DNA from: Schistocerca nitens
Taxonomy: Eukaryota > Arthropoda > Insecta > Orthoptera > Acrididae
DNA length: 64,000 nt
Direction: 5' to 3'
NCBI RefSeq assembly: GCF_023898315.1
Contig: NC_064614.1
Location: forward strand, 496,574,109 to 496,638,108
Below the pieces are notes generated by a model, which searched no databases, was not told where the DNA came from, and was given only the letters and a program-made list of their open reading frames with translations. The number at the start of each line of letters is the position of its first letter. The first letter of the stretch is position 1. Of the stretch, positions 1 through 10,729 are shown piece after piece. Position numbers and translations under genes: made by a program.

Positions 1-1344
1 GGCAATCACATGCTGAAACTCCCAGCATCCCCTGCAAACATGCCAACTGATATTGTGCATACAGCAGTTATTGTTTGTCTCTTACTAGCTGTCATCATCC
101 AAAGTAACTGTGTGTTAACAAAAATAAGATTTTTCTTAGAAACAGCTGCCATAAATTATGAATTTTAAATTAATGGTTACACTAGGGAGCCATGTCCAAC
201 TTTGTACCACAGTCATCTGTAGTTTGATGTTCATATTTTCTTGCTTTGCGTTAATATTTTCATATTTGTTTGTATTCTAATGCAGAGTACAGTGACATTT
301 TTCACAACAAGAATATGCAGTACAATATGTCAGTGGCTCAATCAACTTATCCATATTTTACAGTTCCCAAGTATGTTACAAAGGTCATATAGCAGCATCA
401 AAGTTATCTCTATGGAAAAACATAGTCAGAACTCAAATGGTTGCAGGAAATAGGTCCACAAATTCCATGAAACTAAATTTTTTGTAGCAGAAATAGCTTA
501 GAGTTAAGTGCGTAATGGTCTTTTGTTTCTGTTGCATTACTGTTACTGATTACATACTCTGTTGTTATCAAAAATTGAAGGATGAGAAGTTAGAAAATAT
601 CAGTTTTTTTTTGTAGAAATTTGGATAAAGGTAGCAAAGATGAAAGTACTGTAAATGAGTATGTCATGCTATCTACACCAACCTATGCATTATAAAATAG
701 GATCATTCTCAAGTAAACTACAATGTTATAAGTTGACTTTAGAATCATCTAACATTACTTTCTAACTAAATGTACTCAAAAGCTTAAATAAAAGAGTTAA
801 TACTTCCACTGCAAAAAAGTTACCATTTTAAAGTATCTTACCTAAAAGAAGGATATTTCTTAGAGATTAACATTTTTAAAATCACTGTGCTTGTACATTT
901 CTGTGTTTAATTGTTGTACCTATGGCTGTATAATTCATTCTACAAAATAAAACTGAGAATCACAACAGTTCACACTGATTAATGTCCACATGCCAGGGAA
1001 GAATTGCCAATATGCACACAGGTTGCTCCAGTGTTGGCCTTGGGCCCATTCATGTGGTTATGCTCTACTGAAAATCCAGCACATCTACTCAATATAAATG
1101 CATGCAATAAGTAATAACATCATATATGCTATCCAGTCACACTATTTCATTCTCTATTGATCTTCTCACTAACTGTGCAGAGAACTTGTTAATGATTCAC
1201 ATATAAAGTATAAAACAAATCAATGGAATAAAATATGAACCAAGTATCAAACATTAATTTTCAAACTTCTCCAATGTTAGTCTAATATGTGGCCATACTC
1301 TGAAGATAATGTAAATGTACTGTAATTCCATGATTTAAAATTGA
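1..1344. other. AT-rich non-coding flank, no gene seen
   Basis: No reading frame with recognisable protein character, no splice-bounded exon and no clear repeat family was seen here. It lies downstream of the minus-strand host gene ending at 8909. Confidence 0.5.
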
Positions 1345-1490
1345 GAATGAGGTTTTCACTCTGCAGCGGAGTGTACGCTGATATGGAACTTCCTGGCAGA
1401 TTAAAACTGTGTGCCAGACCGAGACTCGAACTCGGGTCCCGAGTTCAAGTCTCGGTCTGGCACACAGTTTTAATCTGCCGGGAAGTTTCA
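1345..1490. repeat. tRNA-box repeat collapsed into a near-perfect palindrome
   Basis: Two 50-base arms (1387-1436 and 1438-1487) are reverse complements with about two mismatches and a single-base spacer. Each arm carries a pol III B-box-like stretch (GACTCGAACTC and its complement). The preceding segment (TTTTCACTCTGCAGCGGAGTG) and the TTAAAACTGTGTGCC motif belong to a dispersed family I recognise from orthopteran genomes. The palindrome looks like a head-to-head dimer of one terminus with the body lost, and could extrude as a hairpin. Confidence 0.75.
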
Positions 1491-1499
1491 TTAAAACTG

Positions 1500-3399
1500 A
1501 GCTGGAACAATATTTACACATGAACAAATGACTACTACTAAAGCACTTTTTGCATCAATAATATAATCTGTGCATCTGTTCCAATAAGTAAAATTTACTA
1601 TTTGGTCTTGCTACAGCAATATAAGGTTTAATACTGAAGCTCATTTTAGCATTTAGTTTTCAGAGTATACAGCAGAAATACTCACATAAGAAACTTCCTA
1701 AATCATTATCACCGATTGTTTTACTAGTTATGTGATTTTCCACTGCAGTGTCAGATTTAAAAAGTATTACATCTTTAACTCCCATTCTGAATCTGCAAAA
1801 TTACTCTTTGTTCCTAGCATTTTTTCCACGATGATTACACCCCTACTTCTCCTTGAAGTGCAGCTTCCATGATGCATATTACATGAATCATTCTTCATCT
1901 TACTAGACTCTTGTTATACTGCCAAAGCTTATCATTCACACTATTTCCATAAAATTGTTAGTATAATTTTCAAACAAATTTCTAAGGTTTCTGACTTTCC
2001 TGGTTTCCATTTCTCTGTCATGGTTTTCTGTACTAATTTGTTATAAACATAAAATAATGACCAAATACATTTCGAATTGACTAAATGCTATTCGTTTCAT
2101 GTTTTCCACGTGTTCTACCTGAATGTATTTAACTCTGTTACATGATACAAATTTATTTATATTCCACTTCTTTACAAAAGCTCATTAACTTATCTTTCAG
2201 CTTCTGATCATTCATCCCTGTCACTGCTCCCATGATATTCATGTGTATTTTGACAGGTAGGCACTCTGAGACATTACTATAAGAACATTAACTGATGTAA
2301 AACACAGTCTGGAACAAAAACACATATAACCTACAGTTTTTACATGGTTATGAATCAGTTTTCGATGCATTAAGTCATTCAGTTGGAAACTGCTTTTAAA
2401 ATCGATAAAATAATGCAGAACTCACCCAACTAAATGTATGAATTGCACTTTATATTTTTAAATTTGTTGATTTTGGATATTCTAGCAGTGACAGTTTCAC
2501 AGGGCCACAAGAATGCACTGATAATGTTGATATCTTACCTAAATCAAAAGTCTGATAATGGAACAAATCTATTCAATCTGACCAATAGTTAACAGAGGTG
2601 AGAAGCACAGAATTTTTAAATACAAAACATAATGTTCAACAATGAAAAACCACATACAGTATATCACTACTGTTCAGAAGACAGAACTACTGTAAGGAGA
2701 AAATAACTAATAACTTGATTCTGTCTCTTCTGCAATAAATACACACATTCTGTCACCATTACTACATGACAATGCTTATACAACTATTGAGTCATAATGG
2801 AATGACATGCACCTGCTTCAAATGCAAAATTCCATTGCTCTAAGGAAGAGTTTAGCAAAGTCCCAAATATACAATATAAAAATATCCAAGAAGTATGGGA
2901 CAACTATTTGCTTTAAAAATAGGTTATGAGTAATACTAAAGAACATGTAATGATACTACAGCATATTTTTAACATTTGTACTTTTCTGGGAACAATGCTA
3001 TATGAGGTTACAAAAATGTAAGGCTCTGCAACACTGAACACAAGTGTGGATCTTTGATGTTTTGAAAAACCACTGAGACTGAACTTTATTGCATTTGTAC
3101 CTGACTTGATACTCTGCAAATGGCACTGACTGAAGATCAAGTTCTGTTTCACAGACACACAGTAGTCCTATTTCTCTTTCTCCTCTTCTGTAAGTATTCA
3201 TTCCATATTGTAAAATTTCATCCAAGCAAGAGTTTTAAATTTAAACTAACCTAAGAAACATCCCTTTTATTCAATAGAATTCAAGTACATGGGAAGACAA
3301 ATTTGATACTTCAGAAGTACATCAATGACTTTTCTAGACTGTTTAAACAAAAACACTGTACATGCATTTTGAATTTCAACTGTAATAAAATGGCGGTAG

Positions 3400-3400
<1 letters not shown>
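1500..3400. other. AT-rich stretch, nothing recognised
   Basis: Only short open frames without protein character. No repeat family identified. Confidence 0.45.

Positions 3401-3401
<1 letters not shown>

Positions 3402-3482
<81 letters not shown>
3402..3482. repeat. Compound microsatellite (TC)n-(AC)n
   Basis: About 18 TC units are followed, after a short TAAA break, by about 20 AC units. Low-complexity open frames across it are artefacts. Confidence 0.95.
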
Positions 3483-3484
<2 letters not shown>

Positions 3485-4778
3485 GTGTCTTACGAAATAT
3501 TTGCTAAAAACTAGATGGGAACAACAAAGGATGGTTAATCATGTAAATATAGACCTCTAGTGAACTGATAATACTGATAAGGTTTTGTGGGTGACACCTG
3601 AATGACATAGTAATATTGTTGTTAAATTTGTGTTTAAATGTGGAAATGCAGGTGCAGTGAAGACTTCTATAACAAAGGATGTGCACCCTACAAAGTTCAG
3701 ACACACTCGACGGCGAGTTAAGAAAACTAAAACAAATTCATAGTCTCCAGCCTGTAGCTAAAAACAGCATAGGACTCAACCTTCACATGTTTAAAGAGGG
3801 CACTGTGGATATACAATGAAAATAGTGCCTTCCATGGCAATGGATTATGCACCAGTGACATCACAGGCAGTAGCACAGTAGCATGTGGCTGAACTAGGCT
3901 GAAATTTAAAACATTTTGAATAACTTCATGCCAATGAAAGACAAGAAAAACAATTAGAGAATGATCCAAGCACAACACACAAAACTTTCAAAAGGAGAAA
4001 GCACAAAAATGAAAATATTCTTCATGAAGTTTACATTTTGTGATAAAATATCTGGAAGTAGTGCCTCGTAAAAAAACTGAAAACTGACTTTCTTGCTCCG
4101 TGTATCACAGATCGTAATGATACAAGAAGTAATAGTATAAGGGTCTGTATCAACCTAAAGGCCAGATGTCACAATACACTGAAACAGAACATTTTGTAGA
4201 GAACAGTGACAGACTTCAACAAATTGCAAAGAAATGCTCTTCCAGATACTGTCAAATATTTCTCAAACTTTATTTATCTTTAGTTGCATGCAACATTTTC
4301 ATATTGACAAAGATGTCAAGTACAAAAGCAAACTATTACAAGGTCAACAGCATTGGATAGCTGACATGAACACCTTTGATTCACAGTATATGATCAACTT
4401 GCAAGGGTCATAGAAAGGAGCAATGATGAACTGAAGATAGGACAACTGAAAATAACTGTTCTTTGAAAGAATATTATGCACCTTATGACTATGAATAAAT
4501 GGAAGTTGGACAAAATGGGGTATATTGGTATTCAGCACTAATTTAAAGGATAAATTTTATTGATGACATTACATATACAACAGCATGGGAAAAAAGAAAC
4601 ATACAGCAAGTGAAAACCAAGTGACAAGGTACTCACAAAGCCATGTTAGACAATGTAGTAGTCTAATATCTTCCCTGAATATTTTCAACCAGAAATTAAA
4701 TTTTTTTTTTAAAGGGGGAGGGGCAAATATCCAGGTACTGTGTCCTCTTGATTTTACGTTATAACTGTAATTTCTAAA
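3483..4778. other. Non-coding, nothing recognised
   Basis: No convincing coding or repeat signal between the microsatellite and the LINE target-site duplication that starts at 4779. Confidence 0.4.
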
Positions 4779-4791
4779 ACACGAAGTATGA

Positions 4792-5498
4792 TGGTGGTGG
4801 TGGTGGTTGTTGGGATGTTTAAGGGGGACTAAACAGCTAAGGTCATCAGTCCCCCATTCCAAAAACAGGCGAGACATAAATGCACGAAGCAGGTAAAACC
4901 CCAAGGGGAAGGAGACTCCCCCCCCAGGCACTAAAAGAACACAAATGCGGTAACGAACACTACAGACACGAAGGGTACAGATGAACACCAGACAAAAAGA
5001 AACAGAAGAAAAAAGATGGCCGGAGACTGGTTGACTGACCACGACAACAAAAAAAGGGAAAGAGTCAACCAACCGACTACACACTAAAATCTGCAACCAA
5101 ATATGAGAGACTTGAGGACAAGAGACACACAAAGGGAAAGGAGCAGGACCTCCCTAAATGGAACCATAAAAAGGACTTCCATGGATAAAATTTAAAACGT
5201 CATCAGCCATGGAGGCATTGTTGCTTAAAACCAAAGGCAAAGTGCCCGGGAGATTAAAAGACTGCTGGAGGGTGCGCAGTCGGGGACACTCCAATAAAAT
5301 GTGGGCGACCGTCAGCCGGGACCCACACCGACACAGGGGGGGATCCTCCTGACGCAAAAGACGGCCGTGCGTCAGGTACGTACGGCCGATGCGGAGCCGA
5401 CGCAGGATAACAGAGTCCCTGCGAGAAGCCCGCAGGGAGGAGCGCCACACATCAGTCGTCTCCTTAACAGCCCGCAGTTTATTCGGGGATGTCATGCC
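4792..5498 (-). mobile_element. 5'-truncated I/R1-type LINE with target-site duplications
   Basis: The insert is flanked by an identical 13-base duplication, ACACGAAGTATGA, at 4779-4791 and 5499-5511, so both ends are defined. On the minus strand it carries the last part of a LINE ORF, then a 3' UTR of about 360 bases ending in GGACTGATGACCTTAGC..., then TTTAGTCCC..., and a short (ACC)n tail at 4792-4805. The 3' terminus closely resembles the tails of the tRNA-derived SINEs at 52960 and 32321, which suggests this LINE family mobilises them. Confidence 0.88.
5154..5498 (-). pseudogene. C-terminal fragment of LINE ORF2 (zinc-knuckle-like tail)
   Basis: The open stretch of about 115 codons reads through LRRLRIGRTYLTHG, then CRCG and HILLECP. 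This matches the segment after the RNase H domain in I, R1 and related LINE ORF2 proteins: a conserved RLRIG(H/R)T-LTH block followed by a C-X-C...H-X4-C cluster. The fragment begins exactly at the 5' truncation point and ends at a natural stop. No AP endonuclease, reverse transcriptase or RNase H is present, so this copy cannot be autonomous. The reading frame is undisturbed, consistent with a fairly recent insertion. The assignment to the RNase H-bearing LINE group is from motif memory; the exact clade is uncertain. Confidence 0.75.
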
Positions 5499-5511
5499 AC
5501 ACGAAGTATGA

Positions 5512-8500
5512 AACAAAAACTATAGTTAATCGCACTTCACAGAAAATTTATGGTCCTTTGAACTGATTGCCTTCACACCAAGTAGCATAAATGAAAAATC
5601 TGTGGAATATAAGATCACTGCATTTTAAAAGGTTAACTGGGAGAAGGGGGGTTGCAAACAACAGCCATTACGAGTAGAACAAGTGAGTGAAGACTAAGAA
5701 CTACTTGCACTTTACACTCAATGCCCAAAAGCCTCACTGCATGTGCTGCACTGCAGTAATATTTTGTCGATTCAGTTCATTTTAAAATTTAGAACTTTTT
5801 ATCACAATTGTGCAGTATTCTGTCTCTCTTCACTTGTTTCTTTCTTATGTAAGAACACTTAATTTTGAACACAGTGCAAATTTTTCCTCATTCCTTGAAT
5901 TATTTCAGTTAATAAAAAAGGCTGTTAAAATTATACTGTTTTCCATTACTTTTGTTTAAACTATTTTAAAATTTTATGTATAACAAATTCTTCAGAAAAC
6001 CATTTAATTCTTGTATTAAACGCATGGGTATTCAAAACAAAATAACATTAAAGACTTTAAAAATGTGGGCATTCTTTTCACTTTGAAATATCTACTGTAA
6101 GTGACTGGCAAGATTTTCACTAGATACAAATGATATGTACATGTAGATTTTTTGTTGGCAAGAACAATAAAATATAGGAACCACGAACAAGTAAGTGGAA
6201 AAGAAAGCCAAGAGATACAACAAAACAAAGAGATATTTGAACAAACTGCTGAATTACCCTTTCACATGTTACCCTAACTTTAATGACAACAATATTAAGT
6301 CCACTCAAATGCTCTTCTACACATATCAGAAACAGAGTAACTATGGAAGGCACTTTGTTGGTCTAATGTTTCCAGAAAAGTAGAGAGACAGACAGAAAAC
6401 AAATATGCCAGCATTCAAACTTGCAAAAAAATTCAATTTTTGTTTCTAGTGTCACTGTATTCACATAGTTAAGGCTTTTATCCATTATATTATCTAGCAG
6501 CAACTATATATTGACGGCAACCTAAAGGAGCCAATAACAACAAACACACTTTTTTCCGACAGGGAGAGGTGTGCACACTACACAAACATACATAGTTCAT
6601 CTGCAAATAGAAACAAAGGTACAGTTTGTCTATGCTAATCACACATACTTTTTAACACAAATACAAATATCCTGTCTGGCAGTCTGTGTATTTATTAGCT
6701 ATATGTTTCCTTGCATGCAATGTACCTGTCATGCTTGAATGACAAATAAGGAAACTGCTCTATACAAAATAAAATAAGATTTGTCATGGTTTTCATTGCA
6801 GTCTCTTGTTGTACATAGTATGCCTCTTTTGAACCATATTTCCAGGAGCTAGGCACTTACTTTCTAGTCTTAAAGACTATTTTTATTTCCACATAGCTGT
6901 CTACAGTTCTTGAAAGTGTTTCAATTCCTGAAAGTTTAACATTTGGTACATATTTCCAAAACCATCACTGAATCTACTGGGATCATATTTCCTGGGCTAA
7001 TCAAATATTACAGCACAGTCTATCAATTCTGATCATGTAATATAATGACCATAAGAGTACAAGTAACACACATAATTCCTGCCTATGAGCACTACAAGTA
7101 TTCTGTCCTACCAATGTTTAAACGTACTTTTCTTTCTTAACTACGTCATAAAGGGCTACTTCTTTTAATATTATTATGTGGAGATTACACATTTAGCAAT
7201 GATGGTGATATAAATAAATTTAAAATGATAAAGGATATAAATTACCATAATGCCTATGAAACACTAATATGAAAAACAAAATACCGAAGTAATTTTTCTC
7301 TTTTGCATATGCATACAACTGGGAAAAAAAATCATTAGCAGTAATATGATGATATAGTATGTGTTTATACTTTATAACACTGCTTCATATAACACAATTA
7401 TCTTACACTAATTATTCAGAAAATATTCAGTTTCTTTACAATTTCTACACTGTAAATGAAGCAACATATGACTTCATTATTTTGTTGAGGTGCTAACTGT
7501 ACCGAGCACGAACTATTTGCCACATTCAGATGATGGAGAAAGAGTTTTTTCAAGTTTCACACATCTTCAGTTCTATTTTTAATATACAGATGTTAATTAC
7601 CACTACAGCTGAACTGAAGTAAAGAAAATCAGACTATTATAAAAAAAAAAGTATAGGAAAAGGCATGCTACCTCAACTCAACCTTACTCTAATTCACGTT
7701 TGTAGCTGCACACACAATGGATTCACAGGTCCTTACAAACTTAACTTTCCGTGACGAAGAACAATCTAATCCAGTTTTCATGTTTAACTCATTGCATATC
7801 CTGAACAACGTCACACTGTAGCACACTCAAACCATCTTCATTTCATCTCATCTCATAAAAGTTGTGCAAATGTGTGTAAAGATATGCATTACTCTGGTGA
7901 CACTGCAGAAAACAGTCAAGAACTTTCCTACATCTGTTAACTAATTTAAACCTGTTGATTGCATAAATAAAACATACAAGAGGACACTGCAGTTCCATAA
8001 AAATTAGTTCTTCACATTTAGATGTTTATCCAGAGTCATACAGAACAAAAACTTTCTCAGCTTCCCTATTTCAAGAAAAAATTAAGCAAAATCTGATAAT
8101 TCTGTACAACATTAGATGAATCAGACAAAATAACAAAGTGTCAATAATCTTATCACCTTATAGCCAATAATCTAATTAATTAAATCATGATTTACTTCAT
8201 CACTCACTCAACAAACAAATTGGTATTTCTGTGATGGTTATTTGTCATTCTGTAGTTACTTCAACTTCTCTTCCTACTTGCTTCATAGGTACATCAACAG
8301 ATCAACTTTCACAGAGGCTCAATTGCAACCCACACGACTCAATGGTGTTTGTTGGAAAAGAAGCTTTCTTCTGGTTACTGCTTGCCTTCTCACGTATAAT
8401 TTATGAAACATTATTTTTTCTGTATATAATACTGCATAAACTGAGACTTCTTCACAAAAACAGGAAATGCCTCACACAAATGACACTAGTACAGTGTCAT

Positions 8501-8908
8501 TTTATTGCATCACAATTTCTCATCATCATGGCAACAGTGTACTACTCATTCAAATTATTACTTTTGAAATACCTTCAAAATGAATCGCTTTTCACTGTAA
8601 CCCACACATCACTATAAACCTGTAAATTCAACACTGACAGTGACTGTATTTTCAGTGGATTGCCTTTCAGTTTGTACTCACACCACACATACTGACAACT
8701 GCACCTGAGGGAGTCTTACATGCCTGCCTAAAAGGCAAGCATTTATACTCCTTGGTAGTATTAAACTGATGATCTCGTCAGGACAAACATTTTCAGCACA
8801 TTAAGATACATGATTTTCAAAATCAATACTGTGTATGTGCCCAAAAACACTAACACGTGGTAGATGATATGAATTTCATATCATCCCTTTACATTCGTAT
8901 GTTCAGAG
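5512..8908. other. 3' UTR and downstream flank of the host gene
   Basis: This AT-rich segment follows the stop codon of the minus-strand gene at 8909. I see no second gene. An open frame on the plus strand at 8231-8617 lacks codon structure and is antisense to the probable 3' UTR. Several AATAAA hexamers occur on the minus strand (for example at 8501-8506, 6892-6897 and 6691-6696), so the transcript end cannot be fixed. Confidence 0.5.
8501..8506 (-). promoter_or_regulatory. Candidate polyadenylation signal AATAAA
   Basis: This is the first canonical AATAAA on the minus strand after the host stop codon, about 400 bases downstream. Alternative hexamers lie further on, so it is only a candidate. 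Confidence 0.25.
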
Positions 8909-9195
8909 CTAGTGTCGAGCCCGATGCTCTGCACGCAGTAGATCCAGCTCCAGCTGCAAGCGTTCCACATTGAGTCGGTGTAGTTCAGCATCTCTCTGCG
9001 CAGCTCGTGCTCGCTCTTCTGCAGCCCATGTTTCAGCATCCTCAGCAGCACGTCTCTCTGCCTCTGCTGCAGCTGCACGTGCAGCTGCTTCACGCAGACG
9101 GTAAGCATGCAGCTCCTCTTCTTGCCTTTCTCGACGACGGAGACGAGCTAGTCGTGCTGCAGTCTCTGCTTTACTTCTGGCACCTTCTGTGTCAC
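8909..9195 (-). CDS. Terminal exon of a Myb/SANT-like DNA-binding protein (Arg/Ala/Glu-rich helix)
   Basis: On the minus strand a strong acceptor (TGTGTTGCAG) ends at 9196. The exon then supplies two bases that complete a split codon, 94 residues and a TAG at 8911-8909. The peptide is almost entirely R, A, E, L and Q, with runs such as ARLARLRRRERQEEELHA and a C-terminal LQLELDLLRAEHRARH. It is predicted to form a long charged helix or coiled coil, probably for dimerisation or partner binding. The entering phase (1) matches the donor of the exon at 52223-52532, which places both in one gene. C-terminal charged helices are common in Myb/SANT-like proteins of the MSANTD3/zeste-like kind, but I cannot name an orthologue. 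GC content is clearly above the surrounding DNA. If intermediate exons exist they are unrecognised. Confidence 0.85.
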
Positions 9196-10027
9196 CTGCA
9201 ACACAGACAAATCACAAACTGACAAACCACAAATTAAAATATATGAAAAGGCAAACAGTACATATGACTAAGAAGTGAGAAGTTAAATCTTAAACCACAA
9301 ATTTACATGCAAGACACCAACATGTGTCATTGATTCATAGGAGTATTATAATTATATTCTAAGAAAATAGGGCTCCATTATTAACTGACAAACTTCATTA
9401 CAGTTCCACAGTGTTGATATAAAGAACAACCTAAGAAAATTGTTCTTCTTGATTCAATATAAGAAACTGTTTACATGCACAGTCACCTGCTACTGGTAGG
9501 ATCTCAATTAAGAAACAGCTTGTCCAACACTAATGTAGAGATTAATATTGTTCAGACCACAAGAGCACTAACAATACCAACAAGGAAATGAATTAAGCAC
9601 TTAAGCAAAAAAGAAATCTCTACTGAAGACCAACCATAATAAAGAAGAGAATCAGCTATAACACCTGACACACAGCATTAGCAGGAGAACAAACCATCTC
9701 ACATGAACAACTGAGTTGCAATCGAAGTATTGCATGTATGTAACGTGAAAAAAACCAAAATCACATACAAATAATGTTGAAGGCCAAAGCTAGCAGCTGT
9801 TGACATTACATTTGAGATAAATTTAAAGTTATATTTTAAAAGATAGAAACTGCTGTAATACAGCACTATGAAGACACAAATTACACATTAACTCCTCAAT
9901 CAATATGAGGCTCAGTTGCTTGACTGGATAAACTGAAAAGCTAACAAAAGTGTTCCGAAGAGTATTGAGAAAGGGGATCAGAGCAAGAAAACACAAACCA
10001 CAAAAGCTGATAGCCTGGTGCAACACC

Positions 10028-10070
10028 TTTTTTTTTTTTTTTTTTTTTTTTGAGAGAGAGAGAGAGAGAG
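10028..10070. repeat. Poly(T) followed by (GA)n
   Basis: A run of 24 T is followed by about nine GA units. It lies just upstream of the LINE beginning near 10147 and may mark an old poly(A) tail of a minus-strand insertion, but no flanking element was identified. Confidence 0.85.
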
Positions 10071-10146
10071 TTTATTTGATGAGTATAAACTACCCTCATA
10101 CACAATATTATATTCTACCCTGGATTTCTATTGATGTGGTAGTTCT

Positions 10147-10467
10147 ATGACATGTAGGAAAATAGCAGAAAGGTCGGGGAAGAAGGCCAGTGTTCACTCT
10201 GTCTGCTTGCCGGAGGGTCTCATCCGAGATGTGGAGGAGGAGGCCCTGCCGGCAGCGATAGAGTGCACCCGACTGCAAATTGTTGCTCATGTCGGCACAA
10301 ATGACTCCTGCTGTCTGGATTCAGAGGTCATCCTCAGTTCATACAGGTGGTTGGCAGAGTTGGTGAAGGCGAAAAGCCTTGCTCACGGGGTAGAATCTGA
10401 GCTATTTGTAGTGTCGTTCCCAGAACTGATCGCGGTCCTCTGGTTTGGAGCCGAGTGGAAGGCTTAA
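10147..10467 (+). pseudogene. LINE ORF1 remnant with SGNH/GDSL-esterase-like motif
   Basis: The 106-codon open stretch contains VAHVGTNDSC followed by an SSYRWLAELV helix. HVGTND is the block III signature of SGNH hydrolases, and CR1-clade LINEs are known to carry such an esterase-like domain in ORF1. The catalytic Ser block and the terminal Asp-His block are not seen, so this is only the middle of the domain. The homologous stretch at about 46260-46600 in another copy is more decayed. Confidence 0.6.
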
Positions 10468-10729
10468 ACCAGAGGCTCTGACGATTCTGCTGAGATCTGG
10501 GGTGCGAATTTCTTGACCTCCACTATCGGGTGGAGAAATGTAGGGTCCCCCTGAATAGGTCAGGCGTGCAGTACACGCAGGAAGTGGCTACAAGGGTAGC
10601 GGAGTATGTGTGAAGTGCACATGTGGGTGTTTTAGGTTCGAGAATTCCCTCCCTAGGCCAAACAAGACGCCTCCTGAGACGTGACAAGGTAGCAATAGGC
10701 AAAACGCAACAGGGAATGACAGTATTGAT

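Noticed and set aside
4569-5132. 187-codon minus-strand frame
   Set aside because: Covers the LINE 3' UTR and flanking DNA; composition is not protein-like and it crosses the target-site duplication.
8231-8617. 128-codon plus-strand open frame with hydrophobic stretches
   Set aside because: No motif, AT-rich codon usage and antisense to the probable 3' UTR of the host gene; best explained by chance.
9007-9222. Open frame on the plus strand over the terminal exon
   Set aside because: It is the complement of the Arg/Ala-rich exon, whose frame has a splice acceptor, matching phase and a stop.
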